Source of the DNA: Vacuolonema iberomarrocanum LEGE 07170
GTDB taxonomy: Bacteria > Cyanobacteriota > Cyanobacteriia > Elainellales > Elainellaceae
Assembly: GCA_015207365.1 (NCBI GenBank)
Contig: JADEXA010000057.1
Coordinates: 1 to 46,804, forward strand
DNA: 46,804 nt
Direction: 5' to 3'
The notes below the pieces were generated by a model. The model did no database searches, had not been told where the DNA came from, and saw only the letters and a program-made list of their open reading frames with translations. Positions 8,012 to 16,908 of the stretch are shown piece by piece; positions within the stretch are counted from its first letter, which is position 1; every line of letters starts with the position of its first letter. The translations under genes were made by a program, and so were the position numbers.

Positions 8012-8989
8012 GTGCCCGATTCCCAGGTCATTTGTCTCGGAGAAGTATTGTTCGACAAGTTGGCAGACCAGGCTGGTAAGCCACTGGAGCAGGTCGTTTC
8101 CTGGACGGATTATCCAGGGGGAGCACCGGCCAATGTTGCCTGTTGTCTGGTGAAGCTGGGCACACCGACAGCGTTTGTTGGTTGCGTTGGGTCGGATGAG
8201 GTAGGCGATACGCTGGTCAACTTGCTCGACGAGGTGGGCGTCGATGGGCGGGGGATTCAGCGCCATCCAACAGCTCCAACCCGTGAAGTATTTGTGGTGC
8301 GCTCAGCGGAGGGCGATCGCGAATTTGCCGGGTTTGGCGAGTTCAAGGCGAGTGAGTTTGCCGATGCTTTTCTCCAGGCGGATCCATTACCCACTGAGTT
8401 ATTTGACACCGCAAAATTTTTGGTGGTTGGAACGCTGGAGCTAGCCTATCCCGACAGTGCTGCAGCGGTGCGGCGAGCGTTTGAGCTAGCCAAATCCCAG
8501 GGAACGCAAGTGCTGATGGATGTGAACTGGCGACCCATGTTTTGGGATGAACCGGAACAGGCCAAGGGCGTCATTCTAGAACTGTTGCCGGGAGTGCATG
8601 TGCTCAAGCTGTCGGCGGAGGAAGCCGAATGGCTGTTCGATACCAAAGATCCCGCGACAATCCACCGCCAGCAATCCCACCTGCTTGGGGTGCTGATTAC
8701 GGATGGCGAGCGTGGCTGTACCTATTCTCTGGCCGACAACACGGGCAATGTTCCGGCCTTCTCGGTGGATGTGGAAGATACCACAGGAGCCGGAGATTCC
8801 TTTGTCGCAGGCTTTTTGCATCAGCTCTGTGTCAAGGGTCCCGATGCTTTACAATCGGCTGAGCAAGCACGAGAGGCCATTACCTTTGCCAGCGCAGTGG
8901 GGGCATTGACGACTACGCGGTCTGGGGCGATCGCTTCTCAACCCAGCCTGGCCGAGGCTGAAGCTTTTCTCTATATGAATCAGCGCTAG
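8012..8989 (+). CDS. PfkB-family carbohydrate kinase, probably fructokinase
   Basis: A 325-residue kinase. The N-terminal signature YPGGAPANVA and the C-terminal PfkB signature DTTGAGDSFVAGF, with the catalytic Asp in GAGD, are both present. The opening (VICLGEVLFD) and overall length fit bacterial fructokinases, which phosphorylate fructose from sucrose breakdown to fructose-6-phosphate; a related sugar cannot be excluded. I start at the GTG at 8012 because AGGAAG lies six bases upstream and the protein then begins directly with the first beta strand. The longer frame from 7934 adds an unconserved leader. It overlaps the end of folB tail to tail by four bases. Confidence 0.88.
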   Translation: MPDSQVICLGEVLFDKLADQAGKPLEQVVSWTDYPGGAPANVACCLVKLGTPTAFVGCVGSDEVGDTLVNLLDEVGVDGRGIQRHPTAPTREVFVVRSAEGDREFAGFGEFKASEFADAFLQADPLPTELFDTAKFLVVGTLELAYPDSAAAVRRAFELAKSQGTQVLMDVNWRPMFWDEPEQAKGVILELLPGVHVLKLSAEEAEWLFDTKDPATIHRQQSHLLGVLITDGERGCTYSLADNTGNVPAFSVDVEDTTGAGDSFVAGFLHQLCVKGPDALQSAEQAREAITFASAVGALTTTRSGAIASQPSLAEAEAFLYMNQR

Positions 8990-9357
8990 GACATCGCGTC
9001 TCGACGGCGGGTAATATCTACCGTGACGCTGCCCGTGAAGTCGGGGATTGGCGGGCTAACCTTTGTGAGTTGGACTTGCACCTGCTCTACTAGCTCCGAC
9101 GCCAAGATGCGTTGGGCGATCGCCTCAGTCAGTCGCTCAACCAACTTGAACCGCTTGGTTTGGATCAGAGTCTGAACATCCTTCACCACTGCCCGATAGT
9201 CGTAGGTCTGGGCAATGTCGTCATTTGCTGCTGCCAGGGAAAGATCCAGCCAAATTCGCAGATCCACGGTGTACCACTGCCCTAATACCTGTTCTTCAGG
9301 GAGAAATCCTGTGTAGCCATAGGCACGAATATCACTAATGCGTAGGGAATCAGGCAT
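8986..9357 (-). CDS. folB: Dihydroneopterin aldolase
   Basis: A 123-residue protein of typical FolB length. It begins DSLRISDIRAYGYTGFLPEE, where the family's catalytic Glu lies in the GxxxEE stretch, and continues with the conserved YDYRAVVKDVQTLI and FKLVERLTEAIA. It cleaves 7,8-dihydroneopterin to 6-hydroxymethyl-7,8-dihydropterin and glycolaldehyde in folate synthesis, and works as an oligomer in the cytoplasm. The first enzyme of the same pathway, folE, is 11 kb away at 20541. Its stop overlaps that of the kinase gene on the other strand. Confidence 0.93.
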   Translation of the reverse strand: MPDSLRISDIRAYGYTGFLPEEQVLGQWYTVDLRIWLDLSLAAANDDIAQTYDYRAVVKDVQTLIQTKRFKLVERLTEAIAQRILASELVEQVQVQLTKVSPPIPDFTGSVTVDITRRRDAMS

Positions 9358-9676
9358 GGGGAGAAGTGGGGTAGAAGAGATGTTAGACGATAAGGTTTAT
9401 GCGGTATTTCGAGATTTAGACCGGACTTCAAATGCAAGTTGCGAGTGGTAAAAGCAAACATCAAATTCTAGAAAAAAGTTCATTCTTCCCAGCAGTAGCG
9501 GTGCATCATCAGATGAACTTCATGCAAAACTAATCGAACCGATTCAAAATCAGCGATCTTTGCGGAAACCAACAGACCCCGAGCTTTTACTACAGCCAAA
9601 TTACCAGCCAGTCTCATAGATTGGGTTGGTATTACTCATCATCACCTAATCCTATTTTTTCGGGCTCCTAAATGGA
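9358..9676. other. Intergenic region
   Basis: The 319 bases between folB and the AT-rich membrane-protein gene show no convincing open frame, hairpin or repeat. The first part should contain the folB promoter. Confidence 0.35.
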
Positions 9677-10099
9677 CTAATCAATATCTCTCGATACTAG
9701 CATATAGGCTAAGCAGCCCGTAAATGAAGATATTGTTAGTATCAATCCAACAAGTCCTGCATAAGTAAATCCAAGATTGATAAGAATGATTGGATGATGA
9801 ATTGGCTGAAAGGGGAGAATGGGGGGCATTGTGCTGTAACCAAGAAATACCAGAAGACCAAAAAAGCTGGCTGATATCAGATGAATACAAAAAAGACATA
9901 TCTCAGGGAGATATATCTGAGACCGATCATAACAATAGGGTGCGATGTAATTAACCACTACATAAGTGAATGGAATTGCCAAAAGAAACATAAGCACCCA
10001 AATCACTACATCGGCAAATCCAATAACAATAAACAACAAGGAAGTAGATAATATGAGTGTGGCTACTGTCACGCTAGATGTGACAAAATTCCGGTTCAT
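9677..10099 (-). CDS. AT-rich small integral membrane protein, unknown
   Basis: About 140 residues with four predicted membrane segments (beginning VTVATLILSTSLLFIVIGFA) and a loop with DRSQIYLPE. I prefer the ATG at 10099 because GGGAG lies six bases upstream. An in-frame ATG at 10207 would add 36 residues but has no ribosome binding site. Base composition is clearly more AT-rich than the flanking folB and proA genes, and HIP1 sites are absent, so recent acquisition is plausible. No family recognised; no neighbour in the same direction within 170 bases. Confidence 0.55.
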   Translation of the reverse strand: MNRNFVTSSVTVATLILSTSLLFIVIGFADVVIWVLMFLLAIPFTYVVVNYIAPYCYDRSQIYLPEICLFCIHLISASFFGLLVFLGYSTMPPILPFQPIHHPIILINLGFTYAGLVGLILTISSFTGCLAYMLVSRDID

Positions 10100-10277
10100 A
10101 GGATGCTCCCACTTCAGAGGTAGAACGACAGAATTATTGGGCCAACCTTCCAGCATTGAGGAGATTATCGAGTGTTCATTAATAAAGATCTCCAGGTAAT
10201 GTTGCATTACTTGGTTGCAATTTATTGGCTCTAAAAACCAGATTTCTGTTGATAGTTTGAGGGTTATTTATTAGCCC

Positions 10278-11600
10278 TTACTTCAAATCACTATGGGTGA
10301 AGGGTCGAGCATTGGGGCCAGTGTAGCTGGCGGAGATAGCGCCATCGCCAGCCACCCAGTATTTGTAGGTGACCAGCCCTTCTAACCCGACGGGGCCACG
10401 GGGTGGCATTTTTTGGGTGCTGATGCCGACTTCTGCGCCAAAGCCATAGCGGAAGCCATCGGCAAAGCGTGTAGAGCAGTTATGGAAAACGCCAGCGGCA
10501 TCGACGCGGTTCATGAAATCGAGGGCGGTCTGGTCATTTTCGGTGACGATCGCATCGGTATGGCGCGACCCGTAGGTATTGATATGGGCGATCGCCGCTT
10601 CCATAGCCGTGACTTGTTTGATGGACAAAATAAGGTCGCTATACTCGGTTTTCCAATCTTCCTCGGTGGCCTGCTGAATGGTCATGCCATGCTGCGCTAG
10701 CAGGGTTTGGGTCGGTGCATCCCCGCGTAACTCGACCGCATGAGTTTGCAGGACTTCGGCAAGCTGGGGCAGCAGTGTGAGGGCGATCGCCTCATGCACC
10801 AGCAGGGTTTCGATGGTGTTGCAGGCAGAGGGGTAGCTGGTTTTGGCATCCAAGGTGAGGGCGATCGCCTTCTGCACATCGGCGGCTTCATCCACATAGA
10901 GATGGCAAATGCCATCCGCATGACCCAGCACAGGGATAGTGGTATTTTGCTGCACAAACCGCACGAACACGTTGGATCCACGCGGAATAATCAAATCCAC
11001 TTCGTGCTCAAGTTGTAGCAGGGCTAGGGTTTCTTCCCGTGTCGTGAGCAAGCGCACTACGGCGGGTGAAATCCCTACTTGTTCCAGGGCTGTGTGAATG
11101 GCACGAGTCAGGGCTTCGCAGGAGCGCACCGCCTCCCGTCCACCCTTTAAGATGACGCCATTCCCTGACTTGATCGCCAGGGTTGCAATCTGCACCAGTG
11201 CATCGGGGCGCGACTCAAAAATGACGCCCAAAACTCCTAGGGGACAGGTGATGCGTTTCATCACCAGATCGGTATCCAACTCGCGATGGATCTGCACTTC
11301 GCCCACCGGATCGGGTAGGCGCACCAGATCCCGCACTCCGGTAATGACGCCTTGAAGCTTGCTTTCGTTGAGCTTGAGCCGCCCATACAGCGGTTTTGCC
11401 AGTCCTTCCACCTCGGCAACGCGACAGTCTTCGGCATTGGCGGCCAAGATGTCTGGCGCGGCAGTTTCGAGCGCCTGGGCGATCGCCTCCAAGGCTTGGT
11501 TTCGCTTATCTGTAGTCAAGATGGCCAGTTGGCGAGCCGCTTCGCGGGTTTCTTGGGCCAGGTGCTTGAGATCGGGTGTGGCGGTCGAATGTGCAGTCAT
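10278..11600 (-). CDS. proA: Gamma-glutamyl phosphate reductase
   Basis: About 440 residues, aldehyde-dehydrogenase superfamily. Recognisable blocks are CPLGVLGVIFESRPDALVQI, GNGVILKGGREA, the catalytic cysteine in YPSACNTIETLLVH, and HTDAIVT near the end. It reduces gamma-glutamyl phosphate to glutamate semialdehyde with NADPH, the second step of proline synthesis. The frame extends to an ATG at 11630. I prefer the ATG at 11600 (MTAHSTATPDLKHLA) because the added ten residues look unlike the family's N-terminus, but neither start has a clear ribosome binding site. HIP1 sites are frequent in this gene. Confidence 0.95.
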   Translation of the reverse strand: MTAHSTATPDLKHLAQETREAARQLAILTTDKRNQALEAIAQALETAAPDILAANAEDCRVAEVEGLAKPLYGRLKLNESKLQGVITGVRDLVRLPDPVGEVQIHRELDTDLVMKRITCPLGVLGVIFESRPDALVQIATLAIKSGNGVILKGGREAVRSCEALTRAIHTALEQVGISPAVVRLLTTREETLALLQLEHEVDLIIPRGSNVFVRFVQQNTTIPVLGHADGICHLYVDEAADVQKAIALTLDAKTSYPSACNTIETLLVHEAIALTLLPQLAEVLQTHAVELRGDAPTQTLLAQHGMTIQQATEEDWKTEYSDLILSIKQVTAMEAAIAHINTYGSRHTDAIVTENDQTALDFMNRVDAAGVFHNCSTRFADGFRYGFGAEVGISTQKMPPRGPVGLEGLVTYKYWVAGDGAISASYTGPNARPFTHSDLK

Positions 11601-11826
11601 AGCCAAGGGTGATATGAAGATATCTCCCATTCTAAGAGGCTTTCGAAGCGTCGCGATACTGGCTTATAAGGTAAGCAATGTCCGTCCTATGAGATCTGAC
11701 TTTGGGCGATCGCTTGACTCACCTATTCAATCTGAACGCACTGCGGGTGAGCATGGCTCACCGTGCGATCGCCAACATGCAAAGAGCTTGAATCTAAGGT
11801 TCTAAACCTACTGCTCTCAAACAAGA

Positions 11827-12207
11827 TTAGCCAACGCTGACCAAGCCAATGGTAATCAGGATACGGTTTAAGAGGCCATAGACGATGCTGAGGGCAAAGG
11901 CTCCAAGCAGGGCGCTAATGATGCCCCAGCGGAGACGGAATCCGCGAACCAATTGAGCCGCTAGGCCGAAAATTAGGGCGTTGAGCAAGAGGGATGCCAA
12001 GCCCAGCGTCAAGACATTGAGAACAGTGGCCCCAAAGATAGGCCCTAGAATTGGGCGAATGAGGGCATTGAGTAACCCCAAGACCAGTCCGGAAAAGAGG
12101 GCTTTACCGAAGCTATCGATATCAACGCCGAGCGGCAATTTGGAGATGATGAGCAGGCTCAGCGTGAGAATAAGGACGGTAATAAGAAAGGGAATGATCG
12201 CAGCCAT
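11827..12207 (-). CDS. Four-helix membrane protein of the phage-holin-like family (PF04020 type)
   Basis: A 126-residue protein with four hydrophobic segments. The second begins after FGKALFSGLVLGLLNALIRP, a hallmark of this family (GLLNALIRPIL), and the third contains LNVLTLGLASLLLNALIFG. The family carries the name holin by fold similarity only; most bacterial copies are chromosomal and of unknown function. No phage genes are near, so this should not be read as a prophage. The gap to proA is 197 bases. Confidence 0.82.
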   Translation of the reverse strand: MAAIIPFLITVLILTLSLLIISKLPLGVDIDSFGKALFSGLVLGLLNALIRPILGPIFGATVLNVLTLGLASLLLNALIFGLAAQLVRGFRLRWGIISALLGAFALSIVYGLLNRILITIGLVSVG

Positions 12208-12324
12208 AGGTTTTGTGGAGATATGTCACCTTGTTTTCGCTATTAAACCAAACAAACCTGAAAACAGAACGTTTTTATTGTGACGATACCCCAAATGAGT
12301 AGGGGCTGGAAGACGATATTGACA

Positions 12325-12413
12325 GGACTTCCGCAAAACTTGCGTAATCCTGAGTAAATTTGTTGATTTTGTGGCCGCGTCGCGGCCACAAAATCAACGG
12401 AATACGTAAGTCC
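12325..12413 (+). repeat. Family-1 MITE-like palindromic repeat, copy B
   Basis: Starts GGACTTCCGCAAAACTTGCG and ends ACGTAAGTCC. The central palindrome is GTTGATTTTGTGGCCGCG / CGCGGCCACAAAATCAAC, where the arms carry a compensated change (GATTTTGTGG instead of GATGGTGTGG on both sides). Paired changes like this show that the stem is under selection or was copied as a hairpin. Confidence 0.87.
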
Positions 12414-12529
12414 AGATTGACTGGAAGAAGGGGGTGGCTGGGAGGAAGGACTGAGGTGCGATCGCCCTTCTCAAAAATTTGAAAGCGGCTAAAAGTGCTA
12501 CCAATCCTCTAAGAACCCACGACCGATTA

Positions 12530-12564
12530 TTTTTGAAACCCTTGCAGCGCGAGGGTTTCAAAAA
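12530..12564. terminator. Strong hairpin, 13-bp stem, possible bidirectional terminator
   Basis: Arms TTTTTGAAACCCT and AGGGTTTCAAAAA pair exactly around the nine-base loop TGCAGCGCG. Flanking A and T tracts would give a U-run in either direction. It sits upstream of the antiporter gene, in the spacer after the divergent holin-like gene, so it does not follow an obvious gene. The loop and inner stem match the terminator-like hairpin at 46619. Confidence 0.5.
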
Positions 12565-12705
12565 TGACCGGGGTTTAGTTTTCATAGAATGAGTACGCAC
12601 TGGCTATGGGTAACTCAATTCAGCGAAAGGAGCGCGATCGCACGACCCGAATGGGCTTGCATAGACTACATTTGGTGGGTGAGACGCATAGGGGAGAAAA
12701 ATTGC

Positions 12706-14277
12706 ATGGCGTTGGAAGCAGCTACGGCAGAACTCATTATTGAGGAAAATCTAAAACGGTTTCTATTGGTATTAGCGGTGGCGCTGAGTGTTGCAGCTTT
12801 GCCTCAGATGCTGGGACGGGTGCGGCAGTTGCCTTACACCCTGGTGCTGGTGTTGGTGGGCTTGGCGCTGGCCTTTGTCGATATTCGCCTGGTCAATCTT
12901 TCCCCTGGTTTGATTCTGCTCATTTTCCTGCCACCGCTGCTGTTCGAAGCATCCTGGAACATCGAGTGGAAGGAACTGCGCCGTAACGGATTGCGGATTA
13001 CGCTCCTTGCTAGCTTTGGGGTGGTGATTTCCGTTTTGGGCGTTGCGCTGGGGTTGAAATACGTCGCTGGCATGGCTCTGCCTACGGCACTGCTGATTGG
13101 GGCTAGCCTTTCGGCGACGGATCCGGTATCGGTTACGGCGCTGTTCCGCGAGCTGGGTATTGCCGGTCGCCTCTCGACGACGACAGAGGGCGAAAGCCTA
13201 TTCAACGACGGCATGGCTGTGGTTGCCTTTGGTTTATTGGTTGGTCTGGCGGTGGGGCAGGCCGAGCTGAATGCGAATGCTATTTTGATTGAGTTGTTTG
13301 CGGTGGTCAGCATTGGCATCGCGGTGGGTGGGGTCATTGGCTTTGGCATCTCATTTCTCACCCAACGCTTTGACCTTCCCCTGGTGGAACAGTCGCTGAC
13401 CCTGGTAGCAACCTATGCGACCTATCTGCTGACAGAAGACCTGGGCGGCTCTGGGGTGATCGGTGTCGTCACAGCCGGACTGATTCTCGGCAACTATGGG
13501 TCACGGATCGGGATGAATCCTCGCACCCGTTTGGTGGTGTCAGAATTTTGGGATTTCCTGGCATTTTTTATTAACTCCATTCTGTTTCTGTTGGTCGGAG
13601 ACCAAGTGCAATTTCAGGGGTTGGTTGAGAATTTAGATTTGATTGGTTGGACAATTTTGGGGATGTTGTTGACGCGGGCGATCGCCGTTTTTAGCTTGTG
13701 CAGTCTCTCCAACCTGTTCACAGAAACCAACGATATGCCCATCCGAGAACAGACTGTGTTGTGGTGGGGCGGCGTCCGAGGCACTGTGACCATCGCGCTG
13801 GCGCTCAGCTTGCCCGAAAGCTTGCCAGCCCGAGAGCAAATTATTGCCACGGTCTTTGGTGCGGTGCTGTTCACACTGCTGGTGCAGGGGGTCACCATTG
13901 CACCGCTGTTGCGATCGCTCAAGTTGCTGGGCGACCAACCCCTACGCCAGCGCTACCTGGAACTGGCTGCCCGACAAGCCGCCCTCGATCGCGTGTTGGA
14001 GCATCTCGAAGCCGACCAGCGTCCCGATATCAGCGATGAATATTATCGCTATCAAAAAGCCCTAGTGCGTGGTGAAATCGAGCAAATTCAGACCAATATT
14101 GACAAGCTCAAAACGGAGCATCCCAATATCATTGATTTCATTCGCGAACAGCTCCGGCAAGAACTGGTGGCGATCGAAGCACAAACCTACGCCGAGTTAG
14201 TGCGCTCAGGGCGGTTGCGGCAGGAGTTGGCCTTGGTGCTGGAGGACGTTTTGCCAGAACAACAAGGCGGTGCCTGA
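12706..14277 (+). CDS. Na+/H+ antiporter, NhaP/CPA1 type
   Basis: A 523-residue membrane protein with about twelve hydrophobic segments and a cytoplasmic tail of about 110 residues after LLRSLKLLG. Family motifs include LIGASLSATDPVSVTALFRE and the ion-binding FNDGMAVVAFG (Asn-Asp pair), plus WGGVRGTVTIALALSLPE late in the membrane part. It exchanges cytoplasmic Na+ (or K+) for H+ and helps with salt and pH balance. The ATG at 12706 is chosen because AGGGGAG precedes it; the frame open from 12589 includes non-conserved residues. The tail contains a coiled-coil-like Gln/Glu-rich region. Confidence 0.9.
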   Translation: MALEAATAELIIEENLKRFLLVLAVALSVAALPQMLGRVRQLPYTLVLVLVGLALAFVDIRLVNLSPGLILLIFLPPLLFEASWNIEWKELRRNGLRITLLASFGVVISVLGVALGLKYVAGMALPTALLIGASLSATDPVSVTALFRELGIAGRLSTTTEGESLFNDGMAVVAFGLLVGLAVGQAELNANAILIELFAVVSIGIAVGGVIGFGISFLTQRFDLPLVEQSLTLVATYATYLLTEDLGGSGVIGVVTAGLILGNYGSRIGMNPRTRLVVSEFWDFLAFFINSILFLLVGDQVQFQGLVENLDLIGWTILGMLLTRAIAVFSLCSLSNLFTETNDMPIREQTVLWWGGVRGTVTIALALSLPESLPAREQIIATVFGAVLFTLLVQGVTIAPLLRSLKLLGDQPLRQRYLELAARQAALDRVLEHLEADQRPDISDEYYRYQKALVRGEIEQIQTNIDKLKTEHPNIIDFIREQLRQELVAIEAQTYAELVRSGRLRQELALVLEDVLPEQQGGA

Positions 14278-14334
14278 GCGCAGGGTCGGGCTCTTCGCGA
14301 ATTGGTATAGCGCTCTCAAATGCCGGATGGATCG

Positions 14335-14967
14335 CTAAAAAGACAGTGGGTGGATGGCTAGATCCCGCAACGTAATCGAGAAGTTGCGCTGCGTTCCGGT
14401 GAGAACAAAATCGGTAGCGACTTCGCAGGTAACGGCGACCGTCAGCATTACCAGATTGCGGGCGAGGGGATAGTCACAAATATCCTCTCCGCCTCCGGCT
14501 GGCACGCGGTAGTGCGGGTTCCAGATCACTTCGCCATAGTCTGCTGCCATGCCTGCATGCAAGCATGGCGTTTGGGTGCGATCGCCCCAATCCTTCAGCA
14601 CTTGCCGAGAAGCTGCATTATCAAAGGTATCGATGACCAATTGGCTTCCCTTCAGCAACTTGCGAGCATTCTGAGCATTCAGTTCCTTGTGGATGGGCGC
14701 GATCGCCACACCCACGGCTCGATAGAGGCTATTAGCGAGCATTTTGGCTTTCGGCGAGCCAATTTCCGAGCGCTGATAGGGTTGCGTGGATAGGTTATGT
14801 TCTTCGATGCGATCGCGATCCAGCACCGTCAAAGCCCCAAAGCCCATCCGCGCCAAGCCTTCGGTCACGTTTGCTCCCAACGCTCCTGCCCCGCATACTG
14901 TGATTGCAAGCGTTTTCAGCGTTTCCATTGCGGTGGGCGATCGATAGAGTTGTTCGTGCAAAAACAT
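14335..14967 (-). CDS. ThiF/MoeB/HesA-like E1 adenylyltransferase family protein
   Basis: A 210-residue protein with the Rossmann motif GAGALG at residues 26-31, Asp50 at the end of strand 2, then RDRIEEHNLSTQPY with the Asn and Arg that contact ATP, Lys73 in SPKAK, and the adenylation Asp in VIDTFDNAASR. MoeB and ThiF have four zinc-binding cysteines; these are missing here and the protein is shorter. No ThiS, MoaD or rhodanese gene is near, so the protein partner is unknown. It ends tail to tail with the antiporter gene. Confidence 0.82.
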   Translation of the reverse strand: MFLHEQLYRSPTAMETLKTLAITVCGAGALGANVTEGLARMGFGALTVLDRDRIEEHNLSTQPYQRSEIGSPKAKMLANSLYRAVGVAIAPIHKELNAQNARKLLKGSQLVIDTFDNAASRQVLKDWGDRTQTPCLHAGMAADYGEVIWNPHYRVPAGGGEDICDYPLARNLVMLTVAVTCEVATDFVLTGTQRNFSITLRDLAIHPLSF

Positions 14968-15046
14968 GTTTCAACTGTCTGATGTGCTGAGCCCGAACTC
15001 AGATTATAGAAAATGCAATTGGGGAACTCATTTTGCTCACTTTCTC

Positions 15047-15138
15047 AGGATTTATGTATTTCGTTGATGGTGTGGCCGCGTCGCCACACCATCAACGAAA
15101 TACAAATATAAGGATTATGCAAGTTTTGCGTAAGTCCT
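15047..15138 (-). repeat. Family-1 MITE-like palindromic repeat, copy C (inverted)
   Basis: Lies in the opposite orientation to copies A and B: the palindrome GTTGATGGTGTGGCCGCG / CGCCACACCATCAAC comes first and the GGATTATGCAAGTTTTGCGTAAGTCC type end is on the right, at 15113-15138. It occupies the gap between the ThiF-like gene and the amidase gene. Confidence 0.85.
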
Positions 15139-15312
15139 GTTTCTTTAGAAAAAAGAAAAAATACATCAGCTTTTTGAAAACAAATCAGTCGCAATTGTAT
15201 ATATGTAAGCCAAGCATAATCAGGTTTTCATGACCAAAGCCCAGAAACTCGATGCTTATGATTGGTAAGTCTCTTTGATACGGTTGAAAAGCATTTGGCA
15301 TGAGGGAGCGGC

Positions 15313-16731
15313 ATGAATTCCGAAGATCTGGCTTATTCTCCTGCGCTTGAACAGGCGCGGTTGATTCGCACGGGGGAACTGTCGCCCCTGGAACTGACGG
15401 AGGTTTGCCTGGAGCGCATCGATCGCCTAGATTCCCAGTTCAATAGCTTTTTCCTGGTGCTAGCAGACCAGGCCCGCGAGGAAGCAAAACGCAAAACAGA
15501 GGAACTGGCAACGCGGGGGGCGGGTGCCGATGCACTACCTCCATTTTTTGGTGTACCGATTAGTGTCAAGGATCTGACGCCTGTGGCGGGAGTGCCTTGC
15601 ACCTATGGGTTGCATATCTTGCGCGATCGCATTGCCAATGTCGATGCTGGGGTGGTTCAGCGGGCACGCGAGGCGGGCTTCACCATCCTGGGTAAAACAG
15701 CAACGTCGCAAATTGGTTCATCTCCCTTCACCGAACCCCGTGGCTTTCCCCCCACGCGCAATCCTTGGAACCCAGACTATACCCCAGGGGGTTCGAGTGG
15801 TGGGGCGGCGGCGGCCCTCTCTGCAGGCTTTTGCTCGGCGGCCCTGGCCACGGACGGCGGCGGTTCCATTCGTGGCCCAGCCTACTGCTGTGGGCTGGTG
15901 GGCATCAAACCTGCGCGGGGGCGAGTATCCTCTGCGCCCTTGGGCGAAAGAATGAGCGGGCTGGCCATTGATGGGCCATTAGCGCGAACGGTTGCCGATG
16001 CGGCGGCGTTGCTCGATGTGATGTCTGGCTACATTCCTGGCGATCCCTACTTCTTGCCCGACCCACCTGCGACGTTTCTGGAGGCTACGCAAAAGCCCCT
16101 TGGCTCCTTGCGAATTGGCATGATCCACGAAATCACCCCAGTCGGTACAGTTGATGCTGTCGGTAAAGCGGCGATCGATCAGATGGCACAGCGGTTGGAA
16201 GCCTTGGGACATCGGGTGGAGCCGCATACGGTAGACTTTTCGACACTGATCGAGCCGATGATCACCGTCTGGCAGGCTGGCGTCGATATGGGCGTGCCGT
16301 GGATTTTTCTGGATAAGCTGAACCGCTGGCTAAGGGGGCGATCGCGCCGCAAATCAGGAGGGGACTATCTTCGTGCCTTAATGAAAATCCAACCGGCTGC
16401 CCGCGAATTGGCTATCAAGCTTTCTGCCTACGATGCCATCCTCATGCCCGTTTATCTGCACCACACCATCCGCGTGGGGGAATGGCGGCGGCTCTCGGCT
16501 CCCAACATGTTCGAAAAGGTTCTGAATTGGGTGGCTCCCTCTCCCCCAATTAATGCTACGGGGCAACCGGCGATCGCCCTGCCCACCCAGCTCGCCCCCG
16601 ATGGTTTACCCACAGGCGTCCAGCTTGTCGGTCGTCCCGCCGATGAGGTTACCCTGATTGCTCTCGCCGCCCAGTTAGAAGAGGCGTATCCCTGGAGCCA
16701 TCGCGCAGCTATAAACAATGGTGGGCAGTAA
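15313..16731 (+). CDS. Amidase (amidase signature family)
   Basis: A 472-residue enzyme with the full Ser-cisSer-Lys triad: Lys86 in ISVKDL, Ser161 in GGSSGG and nucleophile Ser185 in GGGSIRGPA. Spacings of 75 and 24 residues equal those in fatty acid amide hydrolase. The residues after the nucleophile (GPAYCCGLVGIKP) fit the signature. It hydrolyses an amide; the substrate is not predictable. GatA is excluded because the N- and C-terminal parts differ from GatA and no gatB/C is near. Start supported by GAGGGAG five bases before the ATG. Likely single-gene transcript. Confidence 0.9.
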   Translation: MNSEDLAYSPALEQARLIRTGELSPLELTEVCLERIDRLDSQFNSFFLVLADQAREEAKRKTEELATRGAGADALPPFFGVPISVKDLTPVAGVPCTYGLHILRDRIANVDAGVVQRAREAGFTILGKTATSQIGSSPFTEPRGFPPTRNPWNPDYTPGGSSGGAAAALSAGFCSAALATDGGGSIRGPAYCCGLVGIKPARGRVSSAPLGERMSGLAIDGPLARTVADAAALLDVMSGYIPGDPYFLPDPPATFLEATQKPLGSLRIGMIHEITPVGTVDAVGKAAIDQMAQRLEALGHRVEPHTVDFSTLIEPMITVWQAGVDMGVPWIFLDKLNRWLRGRSRRKSGGDYLRALMKIQPAARELAIKLSAYDAILMPVYLHHTIRVGEWRRLSAPNMFEKVLNWVAPSPPINATGQPAIALPTQLAPDGLPTGVQLVGRPADEVTLIALAAQLEEAYPWSHRAAINNGGQ

Positions 16732-16765
16732 TGACTTCATCATGATTAGCGGGAAATAAGACGTT

Positions 16766-16837
16766 CCCTCCACCCATCGACTCATCTACCCCTCCACCCA
16801 TCGACTTATCCACCCCTCCATCCATTGACTTCTTCTG
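16766..16837 (+). repeat. Tandem repeat, three 24-bp units
   Basis: Three units begin with CCCTCCACCCATCGACT, CCCTCCACCCATCGACT and CCCTCCATCCATTGACT at 16766, 16790 and 16814. They start 35 bases after the amidase stop. Each is 24 bases, so length changes would keep frame, but no frame through them looks coding. The strand is strongly pyrimidine-rich. Confidence 0.85.
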
Positions 16838-16908
16838 CTTCCATCCAAAAGCGATGTAAAGAACCATTACAATCAAAGGAAGCCTAACCCGACAAGCTCA
16901 CGGGTTTG

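Noticed and set aside
11827..12207. Phage holin as evidence of a prophage
   Set aside because: The family name rests on fold similarity, and no other phage gene is near.
15313..16731. Assignment of the amidase as GatA
   Set aside because: The triad is shared by the whole family; no gatB or gatC is near and the residues around the nucleophile differ from GatA.
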